Shown: piece after piece, positions 18,408-27,274 of the stretch
Position numbering within the stretch: the stretch's first letter is position 1
How the letters are laid out: every line of letters begins with the position of its first letter
Source: Chondrinema litorale
GTDB taxonomy: Bacteria > Bacteroidota > Bacteroidia > Cytophagales > Flammeovirgaceae
Assembly (NCBI RefSeq): GCF_026250525.1
Contig: NZ_CP111043.1
Span: 3,795,001 to 3,859,000, forward strand
DNA length: 64,000 nt
Direction of reading: 5' to 3'
Translations under genes and position numbers: made by a program
The notes under the pieces: model-generated
Seen by the model: the letters and a program-made list of their open reading frames with translations, nothing else
The model's database searches: none
Told to the model about the DNA's origin: nothing

Positions 18408-18431
18408 TAGATACTGATTTTTGAAATATAT

Positions 18432-18460
18432 AAGGCTGTTCTTTGAACAGCCTTTTTTTT
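18432..18460 (+). terminator. Strong intrinsic terminator of the LuxR-type regulator
   Basis: A perfect 10-bp stem (AAGGCTGTTC / GAACAGCCTT), TTT loop and a run of T. It ends 5 bases before the stop of the convergent DUF2480 gene. Confidence 0.92.
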
Positions 18461-18464
18461 GGCT

Positions 18465-18974
18465 TTACTTTTTTGGCTTTTTATATACTGGAACTGTGCT
18501 ACATGGTTCACCATACATAATAGATTTTACATAAGGGTAAAGCTTTCGGCATACTTCCATATAGGCCGAAGCTGGTACGTTAACTTTACTGCATCCTTTT
18601 ACCACTACCATTTTATCTTTAAAGCTTTCGAAATCAATACCACCAACGGCATTGTGAAAGAGGATCATCTCTAGGTCGTCTAAGTCACCTTGAACAATCA
18701 AGTTACAGTATGCTTCAGCTTTGGTTGCAATAATCATATAGGCCCAAGTGGGAATAATGGCATCTGCTGTACAAGTTACAGCCAGGTTTTTGTCTTGATA
18801 TTGGCTCCAATCATGATTTTTTGCCCATTCTCTAAAATCTTTCTCTCTCAATATCATTCCCTGAAACAAAACATCTTTTAAGTCTAAAAGTATTCTTTCT
18901 CCTGGATGATAATATGCTTCGAGCTCCAAAGTAACTAGGGGGCTTTTAGTTACTCTATTTACAATTTCTTCCAT
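18465..18974 (-). CDS. DUF2480-family protein
   Basis: A 169-residue cytoplasmic protein matching DUF2480, a family found essentially in Bacteroidota. Highly conserved stretches are 'EEIVNRV' at the N-terminus, 'GMILREKDFREW', 'HDWSQYQDKNLAV', 'DAIIPTWAYM', 'VVKGCSK' and the C-terminal 'SIMYGEPCSTVPVYK'. The function is unknown; the conserved Cys residues (in 'KGCSK' and 'EPCST') may bind metal, but this is speculation. It lies 20 bases after rsmE on the same strand, so the two are one operon, suggesting a link to RNA or ribosome biology. Family call firm, function not. Confidence 0.9.
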   Translation of the reverse strand: MEEIVNRVTKSPLVTLELEAYYHPGERILLDLKDVLFQGMILREKDFREWAKNHDWSQYQDKNLAVTCTADAIIPTWAYMIIATKAEAYCNLIVQGDLDDLEMILFHNAVGGIDFESFKDKMVVVKGCSKVNVPASAYMEVCRKLYPYVKSIMYGEPCSTVPVYKKPKK

Positions 18975-18994
18975 TATATATGTAGTTGTTTTTT

Positions 18995-19711
18995 CTAGAT
19001 AATTTCAAATTTTGATAATAATACTGAGGTTGCCACAGTACACGCTGTTTCAGTTCTTAATACTCTTTCTCCTAAACTAAGCATAGAAAAGTTATGTTCC
19101 CTAAGCTTTTGTCTTTCTTTATTAGACCAGCCTCTTTCTGGCCCCAATGCTAAAACTGTATCGCACTTACTCACTTTTACTTTACCTATACTATTAGAGA
19201 ATTCGTAGTTGTCAAAAGCTATTTTTTGATACTCTTCAAAGAATGGAAATGCATCAGTTAAACATTCGTGAATGTACACTTCTGGCAGGTAGGGATTAAA
19301 TGCCTGTTCGGCGCCTTCTATTAAGTAATTTCTTATTCTAGATATGTCATAGGCTTTACTGTGAGCATAGGACTTTTCAGACTTTTCTGAAACAACAAAG
19401 TGTAGTGCCTTTACACCTAAAGTGCAAAGGTCTCTAATCGTGCGCTGGATGTTTACAGGCCTGATAATACCAATAATTAAGCTAACCGGGTTTAATGTTA
19501 CTGGTGTGTTACTCTCTTTAGAATAACTTAACTTAACCAAACTATCTTTTGTATGAGTATAATATGCTTTGCCGATAGATTTGTTGATAATGCCAGCATC
19601 AAAAGTTTCTCCTTCTTTAATTTTGAGTACTTTTTTAATATGATGGATTCTTCTATCACTCATCTGAATTTCTGATTCCAACTCTACTTCATCGAAAAGT
19701 ACAATATTCAT
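18995..19711 (-). CDS. rsmE: 16S rRNA (uracil1498-N3)-methyltransferase
   Basis: A 238-residue SPOUT-class methyltransferase that methylates U1498 of 16S rRNA in the 30S subunit. It has an N-terminal PUA-like region ('DRRIHHIKKVLKIKEGE'), then the knotted SAM-binding part with 'ALGPERGWSNKE' and the C-terminal 'LGERVLRTETA', both diagnostic for RsmE. The length is normal. It is the first gene of an operon with DUF2480 and divergent from the outer-membrane barrel gene, sharing a 127-base promoter region that contains a perfect palindrome. Confidence 0.95.
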   Translation of the reverse strand: MNIVLFDEVELESEIQMSDRRIHHIKKVLKIKEGETFDAGIINKSIGKAYYTHTKDSLVKLSYSKESNTPVTLNPVSLIIGIIRPVNIQRTIRDLCTLGVKALHFVVSEKSEKSYAHSKAYDISRIRNYLIEGAEQAFNPYLPEVYIHECLTDAFPFFEEYQKIAFDNYEFSNSIGKVKVSKCDTVLALGPERGWSNKERQKLREHNFSMLSLGERVLRTETACTVATSVLLSKFEII

Positions 19712-19767
19712 ATTTTTAGATTTTTTTAAAATATAAAGATATAAAAGTGAAACGAAAGCAGTTGTAT

Positions 19768-19784
19768 ACTGTAAGCGTTACAGT
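19768..19784. promoter_or_regulatory. Interrupted palindrome in the rsmE / barrel-protein divergent promoter
   Basis: ACTGTAA-GCG-TTACAGT, a perfect 7-bp dyad with a 3-base centre. It is directly followed (19788-19795) by TACATTTT, which matches five of six fixed positions of the Bacteroidota -7 element TAnnTTTG. It may be an operator controlling the barrel gene, though no matching -33 box is evident. Confidence 0.4.
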
Positions 19785-19838
19785 TATTACATTTTAAAAT
19801 TTTACCTAACACTAAAAAACTTACTAAAATTAATCAGC

Positions 19839-20369
19839 ATGAAAAACAAAATACTTGCGCTGGCATTTTCACTCGTTGTACTTACATTTTCATCTCAATT
19901 AGCATTTGCTCAAGAAAAAGGAGCAGTTACAGCAGGAGGAGGCTTTGTGTATGGCTCATCATTAGAGAAACTTGGATTAGGTTTAACAGGTCAATATTAT
20001 TTTACAGATAATCTTGCAGGAGAAGTCGGCCTAAATTTTTTCTTCCCAAATAAAGTAAGAACCAATAACTACGAAGCTAAATATTCTGTATGGACGATTA
20101 ACCTAAATGTTAATTATTATTTCAACGCTCAAAGTGATGTTGTAAAGCCTTATGTTTTGGGTGGACTTAATTTCGCAAATATTAAATCTAAAGTATCTCG
20201 CTACAGTGAAAGCTATTCAGATACTCATACAGAAGTAGGAATTAATTTAGGTGGAGGTCTTGATTTTACAATTTCAGATAAAGTGACTCCATTTTTTAAT
20301 ATGAAATATGTAGTGAGTGATTTAGATCAATTGGTAATTGGAGCAGGTGCAAGATTCAGGTTGAAATGA
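19839..20369 (+). CDS. Outer-membrane beta-barrel protein
   Basis: A 176-residue exported protein. The signal peptide (1-25, ending 'LAFAQ') is followed by about eight amphipathic beta strands with Gly- and aromatic-rich turns ('YFTDNLAGEVGLNFFFP', 'PYVLGGLNF', 'GINLGGGLDF') and a C-terminal strand ending 'GARFRLK'. This is the layout of small OmpA/OmpX-like or opacity-type barrels in the outer membrane. The ligand or role is unknown. It is monocistronic, with a palindrome in its promoter and a strong terminator behind. Confidence 0.85.
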   Translation: MKNKILALAFSLVVLTFSSQLAFAQEKGAVTAGGGFVYGSSLEKLGLGLTGQYYFTDNLAGEVGLNFFFPNKVRTNNYEAKYSVWTINLNVNYYFNAQSDVVKPYVLGGLNFANIKSKVSRYSESYSDTHTEVGINLGGGLDFTISDKVTPFFNMKYVVSDLDQLVIGAGARFRLK

Positions 20370-20393
20370 TATACATAATTATTCAATGCTTCG

Positions 20394-20419
20394 AAAGCTG
20401 TCGAGAGACAGCTTTTTTT
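20394..20419 (+). terminator. Intrinsic terminator of the barrel-protein gene
   Basis: A perfect 9-bp stem AAAGCTGTC / GACAGCTTT with a GAGA tetraloop, followed by T. Confidence 0.9.
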
Positions 20420-20683
20420 GTTATACAAAATGTAGAATTATTCCCCACTTTGTTTCGCCTTTCCTCAAGCATTTACCCAATCTATAATTCAAGAAAATCA
20501 ATAAATAGCCATATATGGCTCATATAGCCTATTTTGCTATTTATTCTTACTATGGCATGCTTTTAACTTTTATCTATGTGTTTCATTATGCAAATAAGTT
20601 TGCATTTGGAAATGTAGAATGTAAATAAGCTCCATACAATCAACCAGCTGAAAAAGAGCCGGAAAAGTTTCCGGCTCCTTTTT
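20420..20683 (+). ncRNA. Putative structured small RNA or leader, no open frame
   Basis: This gene-free stretch begins right after one terminator and ends at another strong one. Inside are several perfect inverted repeats: AATAAATAGC (20500-20509) with GCTATTTATT (20536-20545), enclosing a small GGCT/AGCC hairpin; the 14-base palindrome AGCCATATATGGCT (20507-20520), an alternative pairing; and ATGCAAA (20588-20594) with TTTGCAT (20599-20605). Two terminators in series with no gene between suggest an independent transcript, that is an sRNA. I found no convincing promoter, and the element could instead be a long 5' leader of the downstream regulator with an attenuator. Confidence 0.35.
20656..20683 (+). 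terminator. Orphan intrinsic terminator
   Basis: A perfect 10-bp stem GAGCCGGAAA / TTTCCGGCTC with a very short loop and CTTTTT behind. No coding gene on the + strand ends just upstream, and the regulator gene starts 127 bases later. Confidence 0.85.
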
Positions 20684-20810
20684 ATTTAAAATGAAAACAC
20701 AATTGAATCCAATCATTTTTTTGCCTTCCATGCCCTACATTTTTTTCCCTTTATTTCTTTCATTTTATCGCTTTTCATTAACTTGGATGCTTGGTAATTA
20801 AATTAATATT

Positions 20811-22217
20811 ATGCCGAAGATTCTGATAGTTGATGATGATCCGTCATTCGGATTGATGTTGAAAAAATTTTTGGAAAAAAAGGGCTTTGAAGCTAACGAA
20901 GTTCTAACTGGTAAGAGTTGTTTGGAGAAAATGGCTGAAGAGTCATTTGATTTGGCTTTGCTGGATTTCAGATTGCCCGATATGGATGGACTGGATTTAC
21001 TAAAAGCCATTAGGCAAAAGAATATCCAAATTCCCATTATTTTAATGACTAGCTATGCGAATATTCGTACAGCAGTTAAAGCCATCCAAATGGGAGCGTT
21101 TGAATATCTGGTAAAGCCAATTAATCCTGACGAAACTTTATTGTTAATTAAACAAGCACTTAACCAACCAAAAGAAACAAAGAAGAGCGAAGCACCAGAA
21201 ACTGATAAAGGTAGTGCTGAGAAATCTAAACCTGTAAGCAAAGGTGGTATAAAGTTTATCGAAGGTATCTCAAATGAGTCTACCGAAGTAATTAAGTATA
21301 TAGACCTTGTTGCTCCAACCTCATTATCTGTAATTATTTTGGGTGAAAGTGGTACCGGTAAAGAATATGTTTCCCGTATGATTCACCAAAAAAGTAAAAG
21401 AGCAGATAAACCATTTATCGCGATTGATTGTGGTGCTTTATCTGAAGAACTTGCTGGTAGCGAATTATTTGGACACTTAAAAGGCTCTTTTACTGGTGCT
21501 GTAACAGATAAAACTGGTCAGTTTCAGGCTGCAAATGGTGGAACACTATTTCTTGATGAAATTGGGAACTTGTCTTATGAAGTACAGGTAAAACTTTTAC
21601 GAGCGATACAAGAAGGTATGGTTCGGAAAATTGGTAGTAATAAAGACGAAGCTGTGGATGTGAGAATTATCGCTGCAACCAACGAAGAGTTGTCAGATGC
21701 TGCCAAGAGAGGCGATTTTAGAGAAGATTTATACCATCGTTTAAATGAATTTAAAATTGAGGTGTCGCCTTTAAGAAAGCGTAAAGAAGATATTCAGGTT
21801 TTTGCAGATCATTTTCTTGCTCAGTCTAATAATGAGTTAGATAAAAAGATTAAAGGTTTTACACCAGAAGTAAAAAAGTATTTTCAGGAGTATAGCTGGC
21901 CGGGTAATCTTAGAGAATTTAAAAACATAGTAAGAAGAGCAGTGCTCTTAAGTACTGGTGATTATATAGGCCAAGAAAGTTTACCTGAAGAAATAACCAA
22001 TCCTATTGTTGAAGACAGTTTTGATGAAGGTACACCACAATCTTCTAGCTCAGTTTCTACCAATAATCTTAAAGAGATGATTGAGAAAAACGAGCGCGAA
22101 ACAATTGTGAGAACGCTAGAGCAGGTGAAGTATAACAAGTCTAAAGCTGCCAGAATTCTAAATATCGACAGAAAAACGCTTTACAACAAATTAAAGCAAT
22201 ATGGTATAGATGCTTAA
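20811..22217 (+). CDS. Sigma-54-dependent NtrC-type response regulator
   Basis: A 468-residue three-domain activator. The receiver (1-120) has the acidic 'VDDD' at 8-10 and phospho-acceptor Asp52 in 'LLDFRLPDMDG'. The AAA+ domain (about 150-385) has Walker A 'GESGTGKE', the sigma-54-contacting loop 'GSFTGA', Walker B 'GGTLFLDEIG', and 'WPGNLREFKN'. The Fis-type HTH lies at 440-466 ('NKSKAARILNIDRKTLYNKL'). Such proteins activate sigma-54 promoters by ATP hydrolysis after phosphorylation. No partner kinase is adjacent, so it is an orphan here. The stop lies 8 bases from the stop of the convergent PorU-like gene, without a clear terminator between. Confidence 0.93.
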   Translation: MPKILIVDDDPSFGLMLKKFLEKKGFEANEVLTGKSCLEKMAEESFDLALLDFRLPDMDGLDLLKAIRQKNIQIPIILMTSYANIRTAVKAIQMGAFEYLVKPINPDETLLLIKQALNQPKETKKSEAPETDKGSAEKSKPVSKGGIKFIEGISNESTEVIKYIDLVAPTSLSVIILGESGTGKEYVSRMIHQKSKRADKPFIAIDCGALSEELAGSELFGHLKGSFTGAVTDKTGQFQAANGGTLFLDEIGNLSYEVQVKLLRAIQEGMVRKIGSNKDEAVDVRIIAATNEELSDAAKRGDFREDLYHRLNEFKIEVSPLRKRKEDIQVFADHFLAQSNNELDKKIKGFTPEVKKYFQEYSWPGNLREFKNIVRRAVLLSTGDYIGQESLPEEITNPIVEDSFDEGTPQSSSSVSTNNLKEMIEKNERETIVRTLEQVKYNKSKAARILNIDRKTLYNKLKQYGIDA

Positions 22218-22225
22218 TTGATGTT

Positions 22226-25200
22226 TTATCGCATTAGGTACATTTTACCATAACCATTTTTAAACATATGGTCGGCAGAGGTTTCGATTTTTTCGAATGG
22301 GTCTCCACTGGTTTGTAACATAACCCGATACAAATAGACTCCATTTGCAAGTTGATCGCCAAATTCATCTCTGCCGTCCCATGCATATTCTGTGATATTA
22401 TTCCCAATTCGGATTGTACCCAATTCATCCTGAGTAATTTCTCTTACAACTCTACCTGTAACTGTCATAATCTGTATTTTAATGCCAGATGGAATTTCAC
22501 CACCAGTAAGGGTAAATACAAATCTTACATTATCTGAAAATGGGTTAGGATATGGGTAAAAATTACTAATTCTCGATTCATTGATTACTTCAAAACTCAC
22601 TTGATAAGGATCAATAGCTGATAAGTTTTCTGAATCGTCTGTACCTTGAACTAACAGAGTGTAAATTCCATCGCTTAGCTGATCAGGTTGATAAAACAAT
22701 TGGAATAGGTTGTTTTCATCTGATGTCCAACTGATACTAGAACTGTTTAGAGAGATTTTTTTGAATGAACAACTATCACATTCGCTTAGAAAAACTTCAA
22801 GACCTGTTGTGTCTGTTTTTATTAAGAATGGATTTTCGTCTTTAAGATTGATGCTAATGAGTGGAGTAGGGGAAATAATATCTCCATCAAGAATTCTTAT
22901 TCCATCAAAAAGCACATCTAAAACAGGGTTAATTGTATCAGGACTTACAGTAAAATTGTCTTCCTGCACATTGTTTTCATATACTTGTTCTGCTAAAATT
23001 CTTGGGTTCACAAATACATTTAATCGATTTGTACCGGCTTGATCTTTTGTTGGGATTTTCAGTGTAAAATTGATCGAATCATTTACAGCTAAAGAGCTGA
23101 GAGTATCATATCTGGTTATATTTTGATTAGTTGTTTGATTGAGTAAATCATAAGAAACAATCAGTGAATCATTAAAAGCCGTGTTGGAGACATTTCTAAA
23201 AGTATATTGATATCTCATAGTGTCACCTTCTGCAATACTAGTTTGCCTTGCACCTGAGTTGAGATTTTTAAATAAAATTCCTTCTGGAACTTCATCATAC
23301 AACACCTTCCAATCTTTTAATTGTACTGGTGTTTTGCCAATTGTATCAGTAATATTTTGTTGAAGCCTTAGATAAGGAAATGTATCGGCATTGATGAAAG
23401 TTAAATCGGTATGGATATCTTCAATACCTGAGAGTAATACAGATTCTTCTCCTCTAATTTTTACGCCTATAATATCAACATTTGCTTCTTCATCTGCTTG
23501 GTCTTTTTCTGATGCAATCTGATAAAGTGAAGCCCATTTTTTAGCAGGGCCTATTCTGGTACTGGTAATAGTTCCGCTAGATGTACTTAAGTCAAATTCG
23601 AACTCTGCTGTAATAGTTTGCTGATTAGAAGGCTGCAAGGCTGTATATCTTGGAAAAACTTCTTGTGCTGAACCAACCGGATCACCTTTTCTACCAAATG
23701 CAATATATGGGTCGCCACTGGTCAAAGTGTTAAGAAGGTTAGATACATCTACACCAATTTCTGCAAAGCCAGCGTAATTAGCTGCACTAAAATTGCTAAA
23801 GTTTACAGTTCCTGCTGAAACCAACAAAACATAATCTCCTTCATTAATATAATCCATATAGATACTCATCGCATTAGATGCTCTTAAATCTGTATCTAAT
23901 AATCTGAATGCCTCGCCTTTATCACCAAATCCACATTTTAAGTGTGGGAAGATAGGAATTGTATAAGGTTCTCCTGTATGTTGGTTGATGGCTAAAGTGA
24001 TAATTACATTTTTGTCACAAATGCCTAAAGCAGCAACTCTAAAATCATTCATATAAATGTAATAATCGAGCGGGTCGCCAGCACTTCCACCAACTGCCTG
24101 TACTCTCAAATTGATATTTTTTTCTAAAAATGACCAAATGCCATTTTCAGGGTTCACCTCTAAGTTTTCGGAATTATCGCTAGTAAATTGCTGTGCATGG
24201 CTTTGCGACCAACCATTTGGACTATCTTTAATGTAAACAAAAGAGCTGTTTGTCCAGTCAGACTCTTCGGTATTTTTGGTTGGTCTTACACGCCAATAAT
24301 AAACCAGACTATCGGTCGCATTATCGCTAATTAGGTTAGTTTCCCAATGCGGTGTGAGACCGGCTGTAACAGTTGTATCTCTTAATTGCGGGCTATTAAA
24401 ATAAGAAGTTGTATCCAGTTGAAAGATATAAGTCTGTTCACTCGTATCATCTTCGGTGTTTTGGGCGAATAATTTAACTGGCTGTTGGTTTACAATGCTA
24501 AACTCAGTTGGTGAAATGATCACCATTCTTCTAGGTTTGAGATAGAGGTCCAAAATTGCTGTGTTATTTAACTCATCCATCTCATCGAATTGTAAACCGG
24601 CATCAACCATTACTTCGAACTGATTATTTCCACCACTTTTTAGTTTTTCATCCTCAGTGACTGGAATGGTGAAATATAATGTGTCTTGATAAATGGTTGT
24701 AGGGTATTCTTTATTGGTGTATTCTCGGGTGCTTCCGTCAGGGAAAGTTCTAGTTACTGAAATCTCGAAAGTGTCTTTATTTACAATGCCAAAGTTTGAA
24801 ACGACCATTGCTATTTTAAAAGAATCAGTTTCACTATCGATACTTTCAGTAATGTCAAAAGATTCAGTATACAGACTTTCTGTACCTATATAATAATCAG
24901 GCTTATCAAAATTGAATATTTTAACTGCTGGGTCTGCTGAAAGGATAAACTGCTCAGCATTAGACCAATCTCTTTGATTTTGCGAATTATTTTCGATATA
25001 CGTTTTTACAGCTTCTTGTACTACCTTGCCAATAGGTTTGCCTATGTTTTCAGGATCACTAAAAAACGTTTCATAAAACTCATTAGAATAGCGTTTTTGC
25101 GTATCGACAAAAGCAAGATAACTGTGGCCTAAAAAGCCAATAGCACCTTTGTTTGCTGTTAAAATCCAGTCTTCGCCAATCGATCTGGTACTGGTAAAAA

Positions 25201-27274
25201 TATCTCCTACACTACAACCCATCATCAGAATAAATGGATATTTACCCTGATTTTCAAAGCCTCTCATAGAGTTACTTACATAACCAAACTCTAAATCTAC
25301 AAGTGTTAGCGATGAGTGCCCGAAGAATGTCATCATGCCCAAGCCATCATTTACTTCATCAGAAATATCTATAAACTCTGTAGTATTTGTGGTTTCTTTG
25401 GCTTTAAAAAGCACTTCAGCTCCCATGTACTCATCTGTGATATAATCGGCTAAACTGATTACATGAGATGATAAATTTTGGTGCTCAGAAACTGTTCTAC
25501 CTCCACTTAAATGTAAAAAGTTCTTTTTCCAAAGCGCATCATTTTCAAATGCTTCGTGCTCTTTTATTTTATTCAAATAATTTAATACATGTTGAGGAGT
25601 AGAAGCGGGAAGGCGACCAGTTGCGACTGAAGGTTCCAGAAATGTTCCTTCCATTCCGGCAGAGTATAAATTATCTGAACATGGTTCTCCATAGCAAGGT
25701 ATCAAGCTTTTGTAAGTCCAGCTCTCACTGCTAGGTTTGTTTTTTTCGTAGTTGTAGTTGAATGATAGTCCTTTTCCTATAATAAATAAAAATTCAGGAT
25801 TAGTATTTTGGTGTAATGCATCGATAAATCTTTGTATTGCTACTGGATGTACTTCGCCATAAGTAAACTGGTTATAGATATTATTAATCTCAGCAGTTAA
25901 CACAGTATAATTTCCACCTTCTGCTGAAGCTCTGTAATCTGCATATGCTGTTATTACATTATCTTCATCACCAGCAGCTTGCATTAAATCTCTATGTGTG
26001 AGTATTACGTAATTGGCATTTGTATAGGTTAATGGCTGAATAGTTGCTTCACTTACATCATCGATACTTTTAGTTTCTGGGCTGATGTATAGAATAACCT
26101 CACTGTTGTTTCCCTGAATATTGGCTGTGAAATTAGTGCCAGAAAGAGTCCCATTTACTTCTTTAATATTATCTGGATCAGAGATATTAAAGACGCGCAT
26201 ATCACTACTAACATTAGCAATAGTTACCTTTCTGAGGACATCATTAGATTGCGGGATATTGAAAATTTTACTCGTTTTGCTGCCCATATCCAATGCTTGT
26301 GGATAAGTGAGTGTAATTCCCGATAGAGAAACTATTTCATTTATTGATTGAGAGAAAGGCTGAATTTGATAAGCTACGATAAATGAATCGATGCTTGCAG
26401 AAATATCAGTAAAAGCTAAAGTCGTATTTAGCTCTGCATTTTCGTAATAAGTAAAACTCAAGTCACTCAGTGAATTTAATGCTCCTGATGTTTGCCCTGC
26501 TAAAATGCTTACTTTGTGTTGTGTATTAGAACGACCACTCATTTTTACTGAAAGTGTTGGCTGAAAACCAGAAGCCGTATAATTCTCTATGTCTAGTGAA
26601 AATTCTTTATAAGTTGTTCCACCAGCATAAACATCTGTATAACCTTTGCCATCATCTGTAAAACCTGAAAGTAAACCTCCTTGATTAGATATTGATTGAA
26701 AATAGGTCGGGTAAAGTGGGCCACTGCTAAAGTATCTTTCTAGATTATTTGTTTCTGTATGGTCGAAAGAAAAATATTTTAAGGCTTTTTCTAAATGATA
26801 TTGTACAGTTGTTCCACTACCTGTTGTACCATCATAATCACTTACTCTTTTTCCTTTGGTATTATCTAAAGTATAGGTAAGAAAATAGAATGTCTGATTT
26901 GTGTATAAACTAGCGTGTGGATTATTGTGGTTTAATGGATCATCGTACATGGTAGCATCTAGTGACCCATCGTTTAGTGTTCCGTAAAATTCAATATAAT
27001 CTGAATTATTAAATACACCATCATCTTCACCAGAAACATAAATCGCTCTTTCGTTGCCCTTATGAAAAAGCTGAAGGTTTTGGGGATTGATTGTACTTAC
27101 AGGAAAACCTGCCTGTTGGAGGTCTGCATAAGTTATATGATAGATACCATTTTCACTTACTGCTACTTTATAATATTCCTGATTAAAATTTATCCAGGAG
27201 TTGTATTGCTGTGCAGAAAGTTGATTTATGATAAAAAAGTAGAGTAATATAAAAAAATACTTTTTACTAATCAT
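22226..27274 (-). CDS. Large gingipain-fold (C25) protein, PorU2-like type IX sortase homolog
   Basis: A 1682-residue exported protein with signal peptide MISKKYFFILLYF...LSAQ; I chose this ATG over one eight codons earlier, since it gives the classic signal and a small 8-base overlap with the PorV-like gene. A C25 peptidase domain (about 420-820) keeps the His/Cys dyad: His653 in 'FFGHSSL' and Cys687 in 'MMGCSVGD'. It is followed by a CARDB-like Ig domain (about 840-960), more beta-sandwich segments, and a C-terminal FlgD-like domain starting 'YPYPNPFSDN'. PorU is the type IX sortase that cleaves C-terminal signals at the cell surface; this protein is much longer than classical PorU (about 1,100-1,300) and better fits the PorU2 group. 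Pairing with a PorV-like barrel supports this. Confidence 0.75.
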   Translation of the reverse strand: MISKKYFFILLYFFIINQLSAQQYNSWINFNQEYYKVAVSENGIYHITYADLQQAGFPVSTINPQNLQLFHKGNERAIYVSGEDDGVFNNSDYIEFYGTLNDGSLDATMYDDPLNHNNPHASLYTNQTFYFLTYTLDNTKGKRVSDYDGTTGSGTTVQYHLEKALKYFSFDHTETNNLERYFSSGPLYPTYFQSISNQGGLLSGFTDDGKGYTDVYAGGTTYKEFSLDIENYTASGFQPTLSVKMSGRSNTQHKVSILAGQTSGALNSLSDLSFTYYENAELNTTLAFTDISASIDSFIVAYQIQPFSQSINEIVSLSGITLTYPQALDMGSKTSKIFNIPQSNDVLRKVTIANVSSDMRVFNISDPDNIKEVNGTLSGTNFTANIQGNNSEVILYISPETKSIDDVSEATIQPLTYTNANYVILTHRDLMQAAGDEDNVITAYADYRASAEGGNYTVLTAEINNIYNQFTYGEVHPVAIQRFIDALHQNTNPEFLFIIGKGLSFNYNYEKNKPSSESWTYKSLIPCYGEPCSDNLYSAGMEGTFLEPSVATGRLPASTPQHVLNYLNKIKEHEAFENDALWKKNFLHLSGGRTVSEHQNLSSHVISLADYITDEYMGAEVLFKAKETTNTTEFIDISDEVNDGLGMMTFFGHSSLTLVDLEFGYVSNSMRGFENQGKYPFILMMGCSVGDIFTSTRSIGEDWILTANKGAIGFLGHSYLAFVDTQKRYSNEFYETFFSDPENIGKPIGKVVQEAVKTYIENNSQNQRDWSNAEQFILSADPAVKIFNFDKPDYYIGTESLYTESFDITESIDSETDSFKIAMVVSNFGIVNKDTFEISVTRTFPDGSTREYTNKEYPTTIYQDTLYFTIPVTEDEKLKSGGNNQFEVMVDAGLQFDEMDELNNTAILDLYLKPRRMVIISPTEFSIVNQQPVKLFAQNTEDDTSEQTYIFQLDTTSYFNSPQLRDTTVTAGLTPHWETNLISDNATDSLVYYWRVRPTKNTEESDWTNSSFVYIKDSPNGWSQSHAQQFTSDNSENLEVNPENGIWSFLEKNINLRVQAVGGSAGDPLDYYIYMNDFRVAALGICDKNVIITLAINQHTGEPYTIPIFPHLKCGFGDKGEAFRLLDTDLRASNAMSIYMDYINEGDYVLLVSAGTVNFSNFSAANYAGFAEIGVDVSNLLNTLTSGDPYIAFGRKGDPVGSAQEVFPRYTALQPSNQQTITAEFEFDLSTSSGTITSTRIGPAKKWASLYQIASEKDQADEEANVDIIGVKIRGEESVLLSGIEDIHTDLTFINADTFPYLRLQQNITDTIGKTPVQLKDWKVLYDEVPEGILFKNLNSGARQTSIAEGDTMRYQYTFRNVSNTAFNDSLIVSYDLLNQTTNQNITRYDTLSSLAVNDSINFTLKIPTKDQAGTNRLNVFVNPRILAEQVYENNVQEDNFTVSPDTINPVLDVLFDGIRILDGDIISPTPLISINLKDENPFLIKTDTTGLEVFLSECDSCSFKKISLNSSSISWTSDENNLFQLFYQPDQLSDGIYTLLVQGTDDSENLSAIDPYQVSFEVINESRISNFYPYPNPFSDNVRFVFTLTGGEIPSGIKIQIMTVTGRVVREITQDELGTIRIGNNITEYAWDGRDEFGDQLANGVYLYRVMLQTSGDPFEKIETSADHMFKNGYGKMYLMR

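Noticed and set aside
20691..20801. 36-codon hydrophobic open frame starting MKTQLNPIIFLPSM, ending 9 bases before the NtrC-type regulator
   Set aside because: Composition follows local T-rich runs, there is no family or coding signal, and it is short; it could be a leader peptide but the evidence is too weak.
20811..22217. GSFTGA loop in the sigma-54 regulator as an unusual feature
   Set aside because: Ser at the second position is a common variant of the GAFTGA loop, so it is not remarkable.
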